DNA of 37,216 bases, taken from positions 1 through 37,216 of the forward strand of contig JBDRGO010000030.1 of the NCBI GenBank assembly GCA_043817715.1, in the 5' to 3' direction. A model generated the notes under the pieces. The model searched no databases and was not told the DNA's origin. It saw only the letters and a program-made list of their open reading frames with translations. Position 1 is the first letter of the stretch. Each line of letters starts with the position of its first letter. The position numbers and the translations under genes were made by a program. This document shows, piece by piece, positions 1-6,546 of the stretch. Source of the DNA: JAFGBZ01 sp043817715. Lineage in GTDB: Archaea; Iainarchaeota; Iainarchaeia; Iainarchaeales; JAFGBZ01.

Positions 1-1
1 A

Positions 2-184
2 AACAACATCAGCGAAAGAGAACTCAGAAAAATAGTCATCATCAGAAAAATAAGCAACGGCTCCAGAAGCCGAGAAGGCGCAAAAAACACAGCCACGCTC
101 TTATCAATAATCCAAACCCTCAGAAACAACAAACAAAACCTGTTCCAACAACTCCAAAAACTCGCAATCACTTCACAAAGCTAA
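2..184 (+). mobile_element. C-terminal end of an IS66-type transposase (gene enters from outside the window)
   Basis: Frame 2 is open from the window edge and encodes 60 residues before a TAA. The segment contains ERELRKIVIIRKISNGSRS followed by a G-A-K helix and an IIQTLR stretch. This resembles the end of IS66-family transposases, where an R-x-[I/V]-x-R-x-I-S-x-G-S-R-S motif is followed by a last helix. The catalytic DDE core lies outside the window, so activity cannot be judged. The stop falls only a few bases before YjbQ-like coding begins, which leaves no room for a normal terminal inverted repeat. This suggests a deletion or recombination joint rather than a clean insertion. Family assignment is by remembered motif only. 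Confidence 0.65.
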
Positions 185-189
185 GTAAT

Positions 190-462
190 TACCATACAAC
201 TGCAGGAATAACAATCAATGAAGGCGCTGATCCTGATGTGATTTCAGATATTCAAAAAAAATTGAGTGAACTGGTTCCAAAAAATTCAAATTACCTGCAT
301 TCGGAAGGAAACAGCGATGCGCATATTAAAAGCTCTTTAATCGGATGCAGTGAACTTATATTAATTGAAAACAATTCATTGGCTTTAGGAACATGGCAGA
401 AAATTTTTTTTTGCGAATTTGACGGGCCAAGAACAAGAAAAATTTTAATTAAATTAATTTAA
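190..462 (+). pseudogene. 5'-truncated YjbQ/UPF0047 gene (thiamine-phosphate-synthase-like fold)
   Basis: The frame encodes HTTAGITINEGADPDV, then GNSDAHIKSSLIG, then LGTWQKIFFCEFDGPRTRK, which are signatures of the YjbQ/UPF0047 family. Complete members are about 130-140 residues; only the last ~90 remain. The N-terminal ~45 residues are replaced by transposase-end sequence read in another frame. The frame is open back to base 1, but the upstream residues are Lys/Gln/Arg-rich and look like an off-frame reading. The first usable start codon is GTG at 238, which would drop the conserved HTTAG motif. I infer a gene cut by a mobile element. A short expressed remnant is possible but unlikely to be active. 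Confidence 0.7.
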
Positions 463-590
463 AACAAAACAATTTAAATTAATTGAAGGAAAATAAAATT
501 AATGAAAATAATTGAAAGGAAATAAAAAAAATAATTAAAAAAATAAAAATTAATAAAAAAATTTTAATTAAATTAATTGAGGGGAAATAA
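463..590 (+). repeat. AT-rich spacer with repeated Shine-Dalgarno-like modules
   Basis: This gap is nearly all A and T. The module AATTGA-(A/G)GG-AAATAA occurs three times (about 481-495, 511-525 and 577-590); the last copy serves as the ribosome binding site of the 591 gene. An eight-codon frame, 502-525, starts behind the first copy. The final ~22 bases of the YjbQ remnant, AAAAATTTTAATTAAATTAATT, recur near 559-581, so the gap seems to have grown by local duplication. No other gene is visible. Confidence 0.45.
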
Positions 591-851
591 ATGCTGAGTG
601 AATTAATCAGATTGAATGAAATTGAATTGATTGGAATTATCGGAATGCTTTTGATTCTGATTGCATATGGATTGAATCAAACGCATAAATGGAGTCAAGA
701 TGACTTCAAATATGATTTCACGAATTTTTTAGGCGGAGCACTGCTGTTTGTTTATGCCTTCTCGCTTGGAAGCATTCCATTCCTGATTTTGCAGGCGGTT
801 TGGGCATTGGTTTCATTAAGGGACTGCTTTAAGGACATGAAATTAATTTAA
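591..851 (+). CDS. Small CBU_0592-like membrane protein
   Basis: An 86-residue protein with about three hydrophobic segments: IGMLLILIAYGL near 15-27, then FLGGALLFVYAFSL and IPFLILQAVWALVSL. The order 'IG-helix-AYxLxQ / N-LGG-LL-hydrophobic / P-x-x-L-x-x-WA-L-SL' fits the CBU_0592-like domain, a family of small bacterial and archaeal inner-membrane proteins of unknown role. ATG 591 is preceded by a good GAGGGG ribosome binding site at a spacing of about six bases. The gene stands alone between a decayed YjbQ gene and a hairpin array. Its function is not known. Confidence 0.6.
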   Translation: MLSELIRLNEIELIGIIGMLLILIAYGLNQTHKWSQDDFKYDFTNFLGGALLFVYAFSLGSIPFLILQAVWALVSLRDCFKDMKLI

Positions 852-1004
852 AAAACGTTTAACGTTTTTTAAAGCTTTAAATTCCTTTAGGAATTTAAAA
901 TTTAAACTTAGAAAGTTTAAAGCTTTAAATTGCATAGCAACTTAAAATTTAAACACAGTAAGTTTAAAGCTTTAAATTTGCAGAAAGCAAATTTAAATTA
1001 ATTT
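852..1004. repeat. Array of AT-rich inverted repeats between convergent genes
   Basis: The spacer is a chain of short palindromes. The first is AAAAAACG-TTTAA-CGTTTTTT, then AAATTCC-TTTA-GGAATTT. Next come two copies of a ~45-base unit that begins AAAGCTTTAAATT, has a variable middle, and ends AATTTAAAC plus seven variable bases plus GTTT. A third partial unit reads AAATTTGC-AGAAA-GCAAATTT. Because the flanking genes converge, a terminator role is plausible, but the tandem layout exceeds what termination needs. The AAAGCTTTAAATT core recurs at 13810-13823 beside the CYTH gene. Confidence 0.6.
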
Positions 1005-1812
1005 AACCAATAATTGAACAAACACGTCCAGTGCATCTTGCCCCTCCGATGCATTTTTTTTCCCTGTATTCTGAATCAGATTTCATGCAGCAGATAAAAG
1101 GGCATTCAGGATTAAGGCATTCATTGTTAACGCAGTCCAAATCATTCAGGCACGGCTTTTTTTCAGTTCCTTCTTCATCACAGCATTCTTTTGTACAGGA
1201 AGGAAGCTTGCAGGAATTATTTGAACAGATTGACGGAGAAATGCATTTTTTTTCAATATAAATTTTTGCTGAACAGCATTCAAAAGGGCACGGCTTTTTT
1301 TCATCTGGAACAAATTCATTTCCTGAATCAGGAACTTCCTGCCTATTAAATGAATTATCTGACTTGGCAGTGATTTTAATTCCACTGCCCTGGTCAAACA
1401 TGCTTAAAACAAAAAAGAATGAAGCAAAAACCAATACAATCAATAATAAAAAAACAGCAATAATTGCCGCTCCGATTAATGCAGAGGAATAATCTTTTTT
1501 CTGCTTTGGAATTTCTTCTTTAATAAATTCTTTTTTTTCTGAAATCTCTTTTTCCACTGGTTTTTCATAACCCTGATTTTCAGGATTTTTTTCTTTTTCA
1601 CTGTTATTTTCTTTTTCCTTTTTCTGGACAATTGAAAAAATTTTTTCCTTTAAAGACCTGACTTTTTCCGGTTCCTCAAGAGGGTCCTTGTGCGCAGGCT
1701 CTTTTTTCTTTTTTTTCAGCTTCATTTCCTCTTCATTTAAAAGGGAAATTTTATCCAGTTCCTCATCAAATTCCACTTCAAGCAGGCCCTGTTCATCAAT
1801 TTCTTCAGGCAT
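1003..1812 (-). CDS. Single-pass membrane protein with three tandem six-cysteine modules outside the cell
   Basis: With ATG at 1812 the protein has 269 residues. Residues 1-110 are highly charged (runs of Lys/Glu) and presumably cytoplasmic. One strong membrane helix spans ~111-139. After a short linker come three cysteine modules at 175-201, 206-232 and 237-265, each C-x3-C-C-x(9 or 11)-C-x5-C-x4-C. The regular spacing implies disulfide-bonded mini-domains on the outer face. The frame stays open upstream to 1893, but that stretch reads through the GC-rich element at 1849-1909 and looks non-coding, so I prefer 1812; no clear ribosome site decides it. The family is not recognised; a surface or adhesion role is inference. 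Confidence 0.7.
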   Translation of the reverse strand: MPEEIDEQGLLEVEFDEELDKISLLNEEEMKLKKKKKEPAHKDPLEEPEKVRSLKEKIFSIVQKKEKENNSEKEKNPENQGYEKPVEKEISEKKEFIKEEIPKQKKDYSSALIGAAIIAVFLLLIVLVFASFFFVLSMFDQGSGIKITAKSDNSFNRQEVPDSGNEFVPDEKKPCPFECCSAKIYIEKKCISPSICSNNSCKLPSCTKECCDEEGTEKKPCLNDLDCVNNECLNPECPFICCMKSDSEYREKKCIGGARCTGRVCSIIG

Positions 1813-1848
1813 GAAAAAATAAAGGCATTGGAGAATAAAAAATAAACG

Positions 1849-1909
1849 CTTTAAGCCCTGTTGAGCAATAGCGAAACAGTGCACGCATGCCAACTGGGCG
1901 AGACAGTTG
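1849..1909 (-). ncRNA. Candidate structured RNA or 5' leader, two-hairpin element (copy A)
   Basis: A GC-rich patch in AT-rich surroundings. Read on the minus strand it has hairpin 1 (CAACTG-7 nt-CAGTTG, 1891-1909), the linker GGCATGCGT, and hairpin 2 (GCACTGTT...AACAGGGC, 1855-1882, one mismatch), then GGCTTAA. A second copy with different stem sequences but the same layout lies at 15448-15512. Copy A starts one base after the encoded CCA of tRNA-Ile and ends upstream of the cysteine-module gene. It could be a leader, a small RNA cotranscribed with the tRNA, or a non-autonomous repeat. Confidence 0.4.
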
Positions 1910-1912
1910 TGG

Positions 1913-1986
1913 TGGGCCCGGAGAGATTTGAACTCTCGACCTCACGATTATCAGTCGTGCGCTCCACCAGACTAAGCTACGGGCCC
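1913..1986 (-). tRNA. tRNA-Ile (anticodon GAT)
   Basis: On the minus strand the acceptor arms GGGCCCG and CGGGCCC pair perfectly. The D arm begins TAGCTTAGTCTGG. The anticodon stem CACGA/TCGTG encloses CTGATAA with anticodon GAT, and the T loop has GTTCAAATC. The discriminator is A at 1913 and CCA is encoded at 1910-1912; the Gln and Pro tRNAs of this window lack an encoded CCA. No intron. The GC-rich element follows directly downstream. Confidence 0.97.
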
Positions 1987-2018
1987 TTTAACAATGTATT
2001 AATTGTTTCAGTGGAAAA

Positions 2019-2027
2019 CTTAAAAAG
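2019..2027 (-). promoter_or_regulatory. Possible TATA box of tRNA-Ile
   Basis: The minus strand reads CTTTTTAAG about 33-41 bases before the mature tRNA 5' end. An archaeal TATA box centred ~26 bases before the start site would fit if a short leader is trimmed by RNase P. Support is positional only. Confidence 0.35.
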
Positions 2028-2033
2028 ATTGTG

Positions 2034-2849
2034 TTAACGGCTCTTTGCAGTATTCAACCCATATAATTCAAAAGCATAAGCAATGCCGTAAATTGCAAAC
2101 CAAATGCCTAAAACCATTGAAAGAATTCCTCCCAGAACCGGAAGGAACCCAAGAACAACTGAAATCCCGACAAATACCATTGTCAGGAAAAGAAACCATA
2201 AGGCAAATTTCATATTGAAAAAATATTTGTTTTTAACCATTGAAATTGTTTTAGTGATTGCATTAATTCCTGAAATGTCTTCCATTACCGCGGTAACAGG
2301 CAGGATTAAAAATAAGGGATAAGTCAGAAGGTAAATTAATAGAATTAAAAAAACCAATGCAAGTAATGCAAACAGGAACACTAAACCAGATAAATCCATT
2401 AAAGAAATTAAAACCACAAGTAATGCAAGCAATATTAAGGAAACCACGAACACCAGCATTCCGAATAATTCAACAATTAATGCAGGAAAAAACCTTTGCT
2501 TTATCCGTGAAATGATTTTATTCAATTCAATTTTTCCTTTTTTTGCCTGATTTATTCCTTCAATTAAAAAAACCGAAAAAACAGCGGAAAAGCCCATCAG
2601 AATAGCCAAGAAAATAATAATTCCGATTCCAATCAAAACAAGAAAGCCAATTGAATAATTTGCATAAGGATTTGTTGAAGCAGAAACCACTCCAAGCACA
2701 AGGCCTGTAACAATTAATATAATTAAAGCAATAAGCAAAACAGCAATAAAAGCAAAGGAAACTGCAATGTAAAGCACTGCCAGAATCAATGATTCTTTTT
2801 TAATGCTTAAATCAAGGCATTGCTTTGAAAAATCAATTAAACCAGGCAT
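2034..2849 (-). CDS. Polytopic membrane protein of unknown function
   Basis: A 271-residue protein from ATG 2849; a TTG at 2858 would add three residues. It has about six long hydrophobic segments, with short charged loops near 100-118 (QAKKGKIELNKIISRIKQR) and 195-215 (ITKTISMVKNKYFF). The alternation of long helices with a conserved-looking 'I..TI.M...K..FN' loop resembles DUF7847/DUF975-type membrane proteins common in archaea, but the match is weak. No catalytic motif is visible. No ribosome binding site precedes the start, so a leaderless transcript is possible. The gene ends 47 bases from tRNA-Ile. Confidence 0.6.
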   Translation of the reverse strand: MPGLIDFSKQCLDLSIKKESLILAVLYIAVSFAFIAVLLIALIILIVTGLVLGVVSASTNPYANYSIGFLVLIGIGIIIFLAILMGFSAVFSVFLIEGINQAKKGKIELNKIISRIKQRFFPALIVELFGMLVFVVSLILLALLVVLISLMDLSGLVFLFALLALVFLILLIYLLTYPLFLILPVTAVMEDISGINAITKTISMVKNKYFFNMKFALWFLFLTMVFVGISVVLGFLPVLGGILSMVLGIWFAIYGIAYAFELYGLNTAKSR

Positions 2850-2954
2850 ATTAATCAATTAAAATAACTGCATTTAAGTTAAAAAAGTTATTGAATTCGC
2901 ACCGGAAATCTACTGCCAAAAACATTCTTAAACTAAAATAACTTGCTTAAAGAC

Positions 2955-3875
2955 ATGGGTTTAGAACTAAATGTTTTTGATATTGAAAAAGACTGGCTTG
3001 ACAAAAACCTCTTTATTGGGGGAATTAAAGAAGAATTAAAAGAATTAATTGATTATCTAGGCAAAACAAAAAAAGCCTCAGAAATCACAAGGGTTTCTTA
3101 TGATTGTATAAAAGAAGCTCTTTTAGGAAGAGCCCCAATTAACCTCAAAAAATTAAGTATTATATTAAATTCCGTTCCAGAAGGGCTAAAAGAAAAAACA
3201 ATTCAAAAAATTAAAAATAAAAAAACCAGTTATTCGGTTCAAAAAAGCAACAAGAAAATATTTTTTCCTGCAGCATTAAACGAAAATTTGGCTTATATTA
3301 TAGGAGTCATTTTAGGGGATGGGCATTTACATTCTAATAAAAATAACAAAAAAGGAAATTGGACTATTTGCGTTTATTTTGACAACTATTGCCACATGAA
3401 AAAATATAATAAAATTATAAAAAATGAGATTGGAATTAAAGCAAAAATCAATAAAGAAAAGAACTGTTTCAATTGCTATTTTTGTTCAAAAGCAATTCAT
3501 TGGTTTTTTATGTCCTTTTTTAAATTAGTTAATGGAGCTAAATTTGATAAAATAATAATACCAAAAAGAATTATTGATTCAAAAAACCGAAAAATAATTA
3601 ATTCCTGCATACAGGGCTTGTTTGATTCAGATGGAACAGTAACAAAAAGATATGCGGGATTTTCAAGCACCAGCAAAAAAATAGTTAATCAAGTGCATTT
3701 GATTCTGGAAAAACAAGGAATAAGCCCAAAGAAACATAAGTGGCTCAAAAACAAGAAATATAAAATGCTTTATTCTACAAGAATCGGAAACAAAGAAGGA
3801 ATTAAAAAATTCCAGAAAAAAATCGGTTTCAGGCATCCGGTAAAAAAGGAAAGGTTAAATACCTTACTTAACTAA
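2955..3875 (+). CDS. LAGLIDADG homing endonuclease, free-standing
   Basis: A 306-residue protein with two LAGLIDADG helices: AYIIGVILGDGH at about 113-124 and IQGLFDSDG at about 219-227. Each ends with the acidic residue that binds the catalytic metal, as in single-chain double-motif endonucleases. Residues 25-75 look like a helix-turn-helix (KTKKASEITRVSYDCIKEAL), perhaps DNA binding. ATG 2955 is preferred over TTG 2943. The gene ends 12 bases before tRNA-Gln, which has an intron-like insertion, and its last codons overlap the presumed tRNA promoter. It is not inside the insertion. Its target could be the intronless tRNA-Gln gene or an unrelated site; this is inference. Confidence 0.85.
   Translation: MGLELNVFDIEKDWLDKNLFIGGIKEELKELIDYLGKTKKASEITRVSYDCIKEALLGRAPINLKKLSIILNSVPEGLKEKTIQKIKNKKTSYSVQKSNKKIFFPAALNENLAYIIGVILGDGHLHSNKNNKKGNWTICVYFDNYCHMKKYNKIIKNEIGIKAKINKEKNCFNCYFCSKAIHWFFMSFFKLVNGAKFDKIIIPKRIIDSKNRKIINSCIQGLFDSDGTVTKRYAGFSSTSKKIVNQVHLILEKQGISPKKHKWLKNKKYKMLYSTRIGNKEGIKKFQKKIGFRHPVKKERLNTLLN
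3853..3863 (+). promoter_or_regulatory. Possible TATA box of tRNA-Gln inside the endonuclease gene
   Basis: GGTTAAATACC lies 25-35 bases before the tRNA 5' end, at the usual archaeal spacing, within the last codons of the endonuclease gene. The two genes are therefore physically interlocked. Positional evidence only. Confidence 0.35.
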
Positions 3876-3887
3876 AAAATTAACGAT

Positions 3888-4012
3888 AGCCCCATCGTCT
3901 AGCGGTCAAAGGAAGTAAGAGGCCCTCTTTATTTTAAGAGCAAATCTTCTTCCTGCCGAAAGGATACGAGCCTCTGGAGCTTGTGGCCGGAGTTCGAATC
4001 TCCGTGGGGCTA
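3888..4012 (+). tRNA. tRNA-Gln (anticodon CTG) with an insertion in the D arm
   Basis: The acceptor arms AGCCCCA and TGGGGCT pair fully, with discriminator A at 4012 and no encoded CCA. The anticodon stem CGAGC/GCTTG encloses CTCTGGA, giving CTG, and the T loop holds GTTCGAATC. Removing ~51 bases leaves a 74-nt tRNA whose D stem GTCT/GGAT pairs (with G-T pairs). The A1-T72 pair is the identity element known for GatDE-dependent archaeal tRNA-Gln, and gatD and gatE are both in this window. Confidence 0.9.
3908..3958 (+). other. Intron-like insertion in tRNA-Gln, ~51 nt
   Basis: The tRNA is contiguous up to GCGGTC and resumes at AAAGGATACGAG. The hexamer AAAGGA flanks both ends (3908-3913 and 3959-3964), so the exact joint may lie anywhere within it (3908-3958 up to 3914-3964). 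Inside, AGGAAG (3910-3915) can pair with CTTCCT (near 3949-3954), and CGG before can pair with CCG after (3956-3958), bringing both joints together. I could not fold a textbook bulge-helix-bulge, so a relaxed splice motif at a non-canonical site is the best guess. Confidence 0.65.
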
Positions 4013-4121
4013 TCAATTCTTTTTAATTAAGCCCTGTAGCCGGTTTTTCAAAAATTTGATAATTTTTTGCATAAGGTTTTTATTTGTCTTGTTTCTTTGT
4101 TTTAGTTATACTGGTGGGCAA

Positions 4122-5396
4122 ATGGTTGAAATTTATCCGTTTAAAGGAATTTATTATAATAAGGAAAAAATCAGGAATTTTGATGAAGTTGTTTCTCCTC
4201 CATATGATGTTGTAACTAAAGAAGAACGCAATGCTTTTTGGGCAAAGCATCAGAATAATGCAATGCATTTGATTTTAGGGGAAGAAATTCAGGAAAATAA
4301 GGAAAAAAATTTGTATGCTGAAGCAGGAAAAAAATTCAATGAATGGATTGAAAAAGGAATTCTGTTAAGGGAAAAAAAGCCTGTTTTATATGTTTATTCA
4401 CAGGAATTCAAAACCAAAACAGGCGAAATAAAAAAAAGAAAAGGATTAATTGCATTGGTTAAGCTTGAGGAATTTGAAAAAGGAATTATTTTAGGGCATG
4501 AAAGGACTTTAACCGGCCCGAAAGAGGACAGATTGAATTTAATGCGTGAAATTAAGGGAAATCTTTCATCAATTTTTACTTTATATTCTGATCCAACTAA
4601 AACAACGCAGAAAATAATTGAGAAATACAGTTTAATGCAGCCTTTTTTTGAGGCAAAAGACCATGAAGGAATTTTAAATAAGGCATGGAGAATAACTGAT
4701 GAAAATGAAATTAAGAAAATTCAAAATGCTTTAAGCGAAAGAAAATTATTTATTGCCGACGGGCATCACCGATATGAAACTGCCTTGAATTATTTTAAGG
4801 AAAATCCTGAAGCAGACAAATTTCTCACAGTAATGATTGATACAAATGATTCAGGATTAGTTATTTTTCCGACTCATCGGGTAATTTATGGAATTAAAGA
4901 ATTTGAGTTAAATGAATTAATTGAAAAAATAAAGGAATTTTTTGAAGTTAATGAAATTAATTCAAAAGAAGAAAAAGAAATAGTTAATGCATTAAATGAA
5001 AATAAGGACAGGCATTGTTTTGCATTGTATTCTGAAGGAAAAACTTTTTTATTGAAATTAAAGGAAAAATTAAACTTAACGGATTTAATGCCGGAAATTA
5101 AATTAAAAAGCTTAAGGGAATTGGATGTCAGTTTATTGCATGAACTTATTCTGAATAAATGCATGGGAATTTCAAAGGAAATGATTGCAAAAAAAGAGCA
5201 TATTGATTACATTAAGGATGTAACCAAAACAATTGAAGCAGTTGATTTAAAAAAATTCCAAATTGGTTTTTTAATGAATGCAACCAAAATGTCACAGGTT
5301 GAAGAAGTTTGTTTAGCAGGGGAAAGAATGCCTCAAAAATCAACTTATTTTTATCCGAAAATCTTAACCGGAGTAATATTCAATAAAATTGAATGA
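4122..5396 (+). CDS. DUF1015 protein with a ParB/SerK-like DGHHR motif, first gene of the serine cluster
   Basis: A 424-residue protein from ATG 4122, preceded by GGTGGG at a good distance; the open frame begins earlier but that part overlaps tRNA-Gln. DUF1015 hallmarks are SPPYDV at 25-30, HERT near 126-129 and ADGHHRYETAL at 212-222. The DGHHR block resembles the ParB/sulfiredoxin fold motif of ADP-dependent serine kinases (SerK, SbnI). The stop overlaps the ribosome site of the next gene, a SerC-like aminotransferase, followed by SerA. No SerB phosphatase is in the cluster. A role in phosphoserine/serine interconversion is therefore inferred, not shown. Confidence 0.85.
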   Translation: MVEIYPFKGIYYNKEKIRNFDEVVSPPYDVVTKEERNAFWAKHQNNAMHLILGEEIQENKEKNLYAEAGKKFNEWIEKGILLREKKPVLYVYSQEFKTKTGEIKKRKGLIALVKLEEFEKGIILGHERTLTGPKEDRLNLMREIKGNLSSIFTLYSDPTKTTQKIIEKYSLMQPFFEAKDHEGILNKAWRITDENEIKKIQNALSERKLFIADGHHRYETALNYFKENPEADKFLTVMIDTNDSGLVIFPTHRVIYGIKEFELNELIEKIKEFFEVNEINSKEEKEIVNALNENKDRHCFALYSEGKTFLLKLKEKLNLTDLMPEIKLKSLRELDVSLLHELILNKCMGISKEMIAKKEHIDYIKDVTKTIEAVDLKKFQIGFLMNATKMSQVEEVCLAGERMPQKSTYFYPKILTGVIFNKIE

Positions 5397-5406
5397 GGAA
5401 CCAAAA

Positions 5407-6480
5407 ATGAATGAAAGAATTAAATTATTTATTCCCGGGCCAATAGAAGTAATGGATGATGCATTAATGGCCCAGACAAAGCCAATGATCGGACACAGAA
5501 GCAAAGAATTTGAAGCATTATATGCTGATATTCAGCCGAAATTACGGCAATTGCTTTACACCAAAAACAGAATTTATGTTGCGCCATGCACTGGCTCAGG
5601 CTGGTGGGAAGGAGTTGCAAGAAATTGCTGTGAAAAAAAAGCATTAGCATGCGTTTTGGGCGCATTCAGCGATAAATGGAGCAAAGTAATCAAATCAAAC
5701 GGAAAAGAAATGGATAAATACGAGGTTCCGATGGGAAAACATAATCTTCCGGAAGAAATAAGAAAAAGGCTTTCAACAAGAGAATATGATTTGCTTGCAT
5801 TGGTTCATAATGAAACATCAACAGGAGTAATGAATCCAATAAATGAAATTTCTGAAGTAATGAAAGATTTTCCTGAAGTGATTTTTGCAGTTGATGCTGT
5901 TTCTTCAATGAGCGGAGTTAAAATTGAGGCAGACAAATTAGGAATTGATATTTTATTGGCTTCAAGCCAGAAAGCATTTGGATTGCCTCCCGGGCTTTCC
6001 GTCTGCATGGCAAGCGATAAGGCACTTGAAAAATCCAAAAAAATGAAAGCAAAAGGATATTATTTTGATTTTGAGGAATGGGAAAAAAGCCATTTAAAAA
6101 ACCAGACTCCAATGACTTCAGGAATTTCCTTAATGCATGGATTGCAGCATCAGTTGAATAAATTTTTCAAGGAAGGCTTGGAAAAAAGATTTCGAAGGCA
6201 TATTGAAATGGCTGAATTCACCCAAACATGGGGCAAAAAGAATTTTGATTTGTTTGCAGAGCCAGGATTTGAATCAATTACCTTAACAACAATCACAAAC
6301 ACAAAAGGAATAAATGTTGCCGGCTTAAACAAAGAGCTTGAAGAAAAATACAAAATGACTTTATCAAACGGATATGGAGATTTAAAGGAAAAAACTTTCA
6401 GGATAGCGCATATGGGAGATTACACTGTTAAAGACATAAAGGAATTAACTGATGCAATTGAAGAAATATTAAAGTTATGA
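5407..6480 (+). CDS. serC: Class V aminotransferase, probable phosphoserine aminotransferase
   Basis: A 357-residue PLP enzyme of the class V family. It opens with LFIPGPIEVMDDALMAQ and MIGHRSKEFEALY, has AVDAVSSMSG with the PLP-ring Asp near 162, and carries the Schiff-base lysine in SSQKAFGLPPG (K189). The family includes archaeal phosphoserine, serine-pyruvate and alanine-glyoxylate aminotransferases. Position between DUF1015 and serA makes 3-phosphohydroxypyruvate the likeliest substrate. ATG 5407 is chosen because GAGG lies just upstream and overlaps the DUF1015 stop; an in-frame ATG at 5389 lacks such a site. Translational coupling with DUF1015 is likely. Confidence 0.85.
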   Translation: MNERIKLFIPGPIEVMDDALMAQTKPMIGHRSKEFEALYADIQPKLRQLLYTKNRIYVAPCTGSGWWEGVARNCCEKKALACVLGAFSDKWSKVIKSNGKEMDKYEVPMGKHNLPEEIRKRLSTREYDLLALVHNETSTGVMNPINEISEVMKDFPEVIFAVDAVSSMSGVKIEADKLGIDILLASSQKAFGLPPGLSVCMASDKALEKSKKMKAKGYYFDFEEWEKSHLKNQTPMTSGISLMHGLQHQLNKFFKEGLEKRFRRHIEMAEFTQTWGKKNFDLFAEPGFESITLTTITNTKGINVAGLNKELEEKYKMTLSNGYGDLKEKTFRIAHMGDYTVKDIKELTDAIEEILKL

Positions 6481-6546
6481 AAAAAATAATTAGGAATATA
6501 AGTAAATGAAGATAAAACCATAAAAATTAATTATGAAGGTGAATGA

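Noticed and set aside
502..525. Eight-codon frame before the 591 gene
   Set aside because: Has a ribosome-site-like sequence but is explained by duplicated spacer modules; no sign of function.
1813..1893. Longer start (1893) for the cysteine-module protein
   Set aside because: The added codons run through the GC-rich two-hairpin element shared with 15448-15512, where they are not part of a protein.
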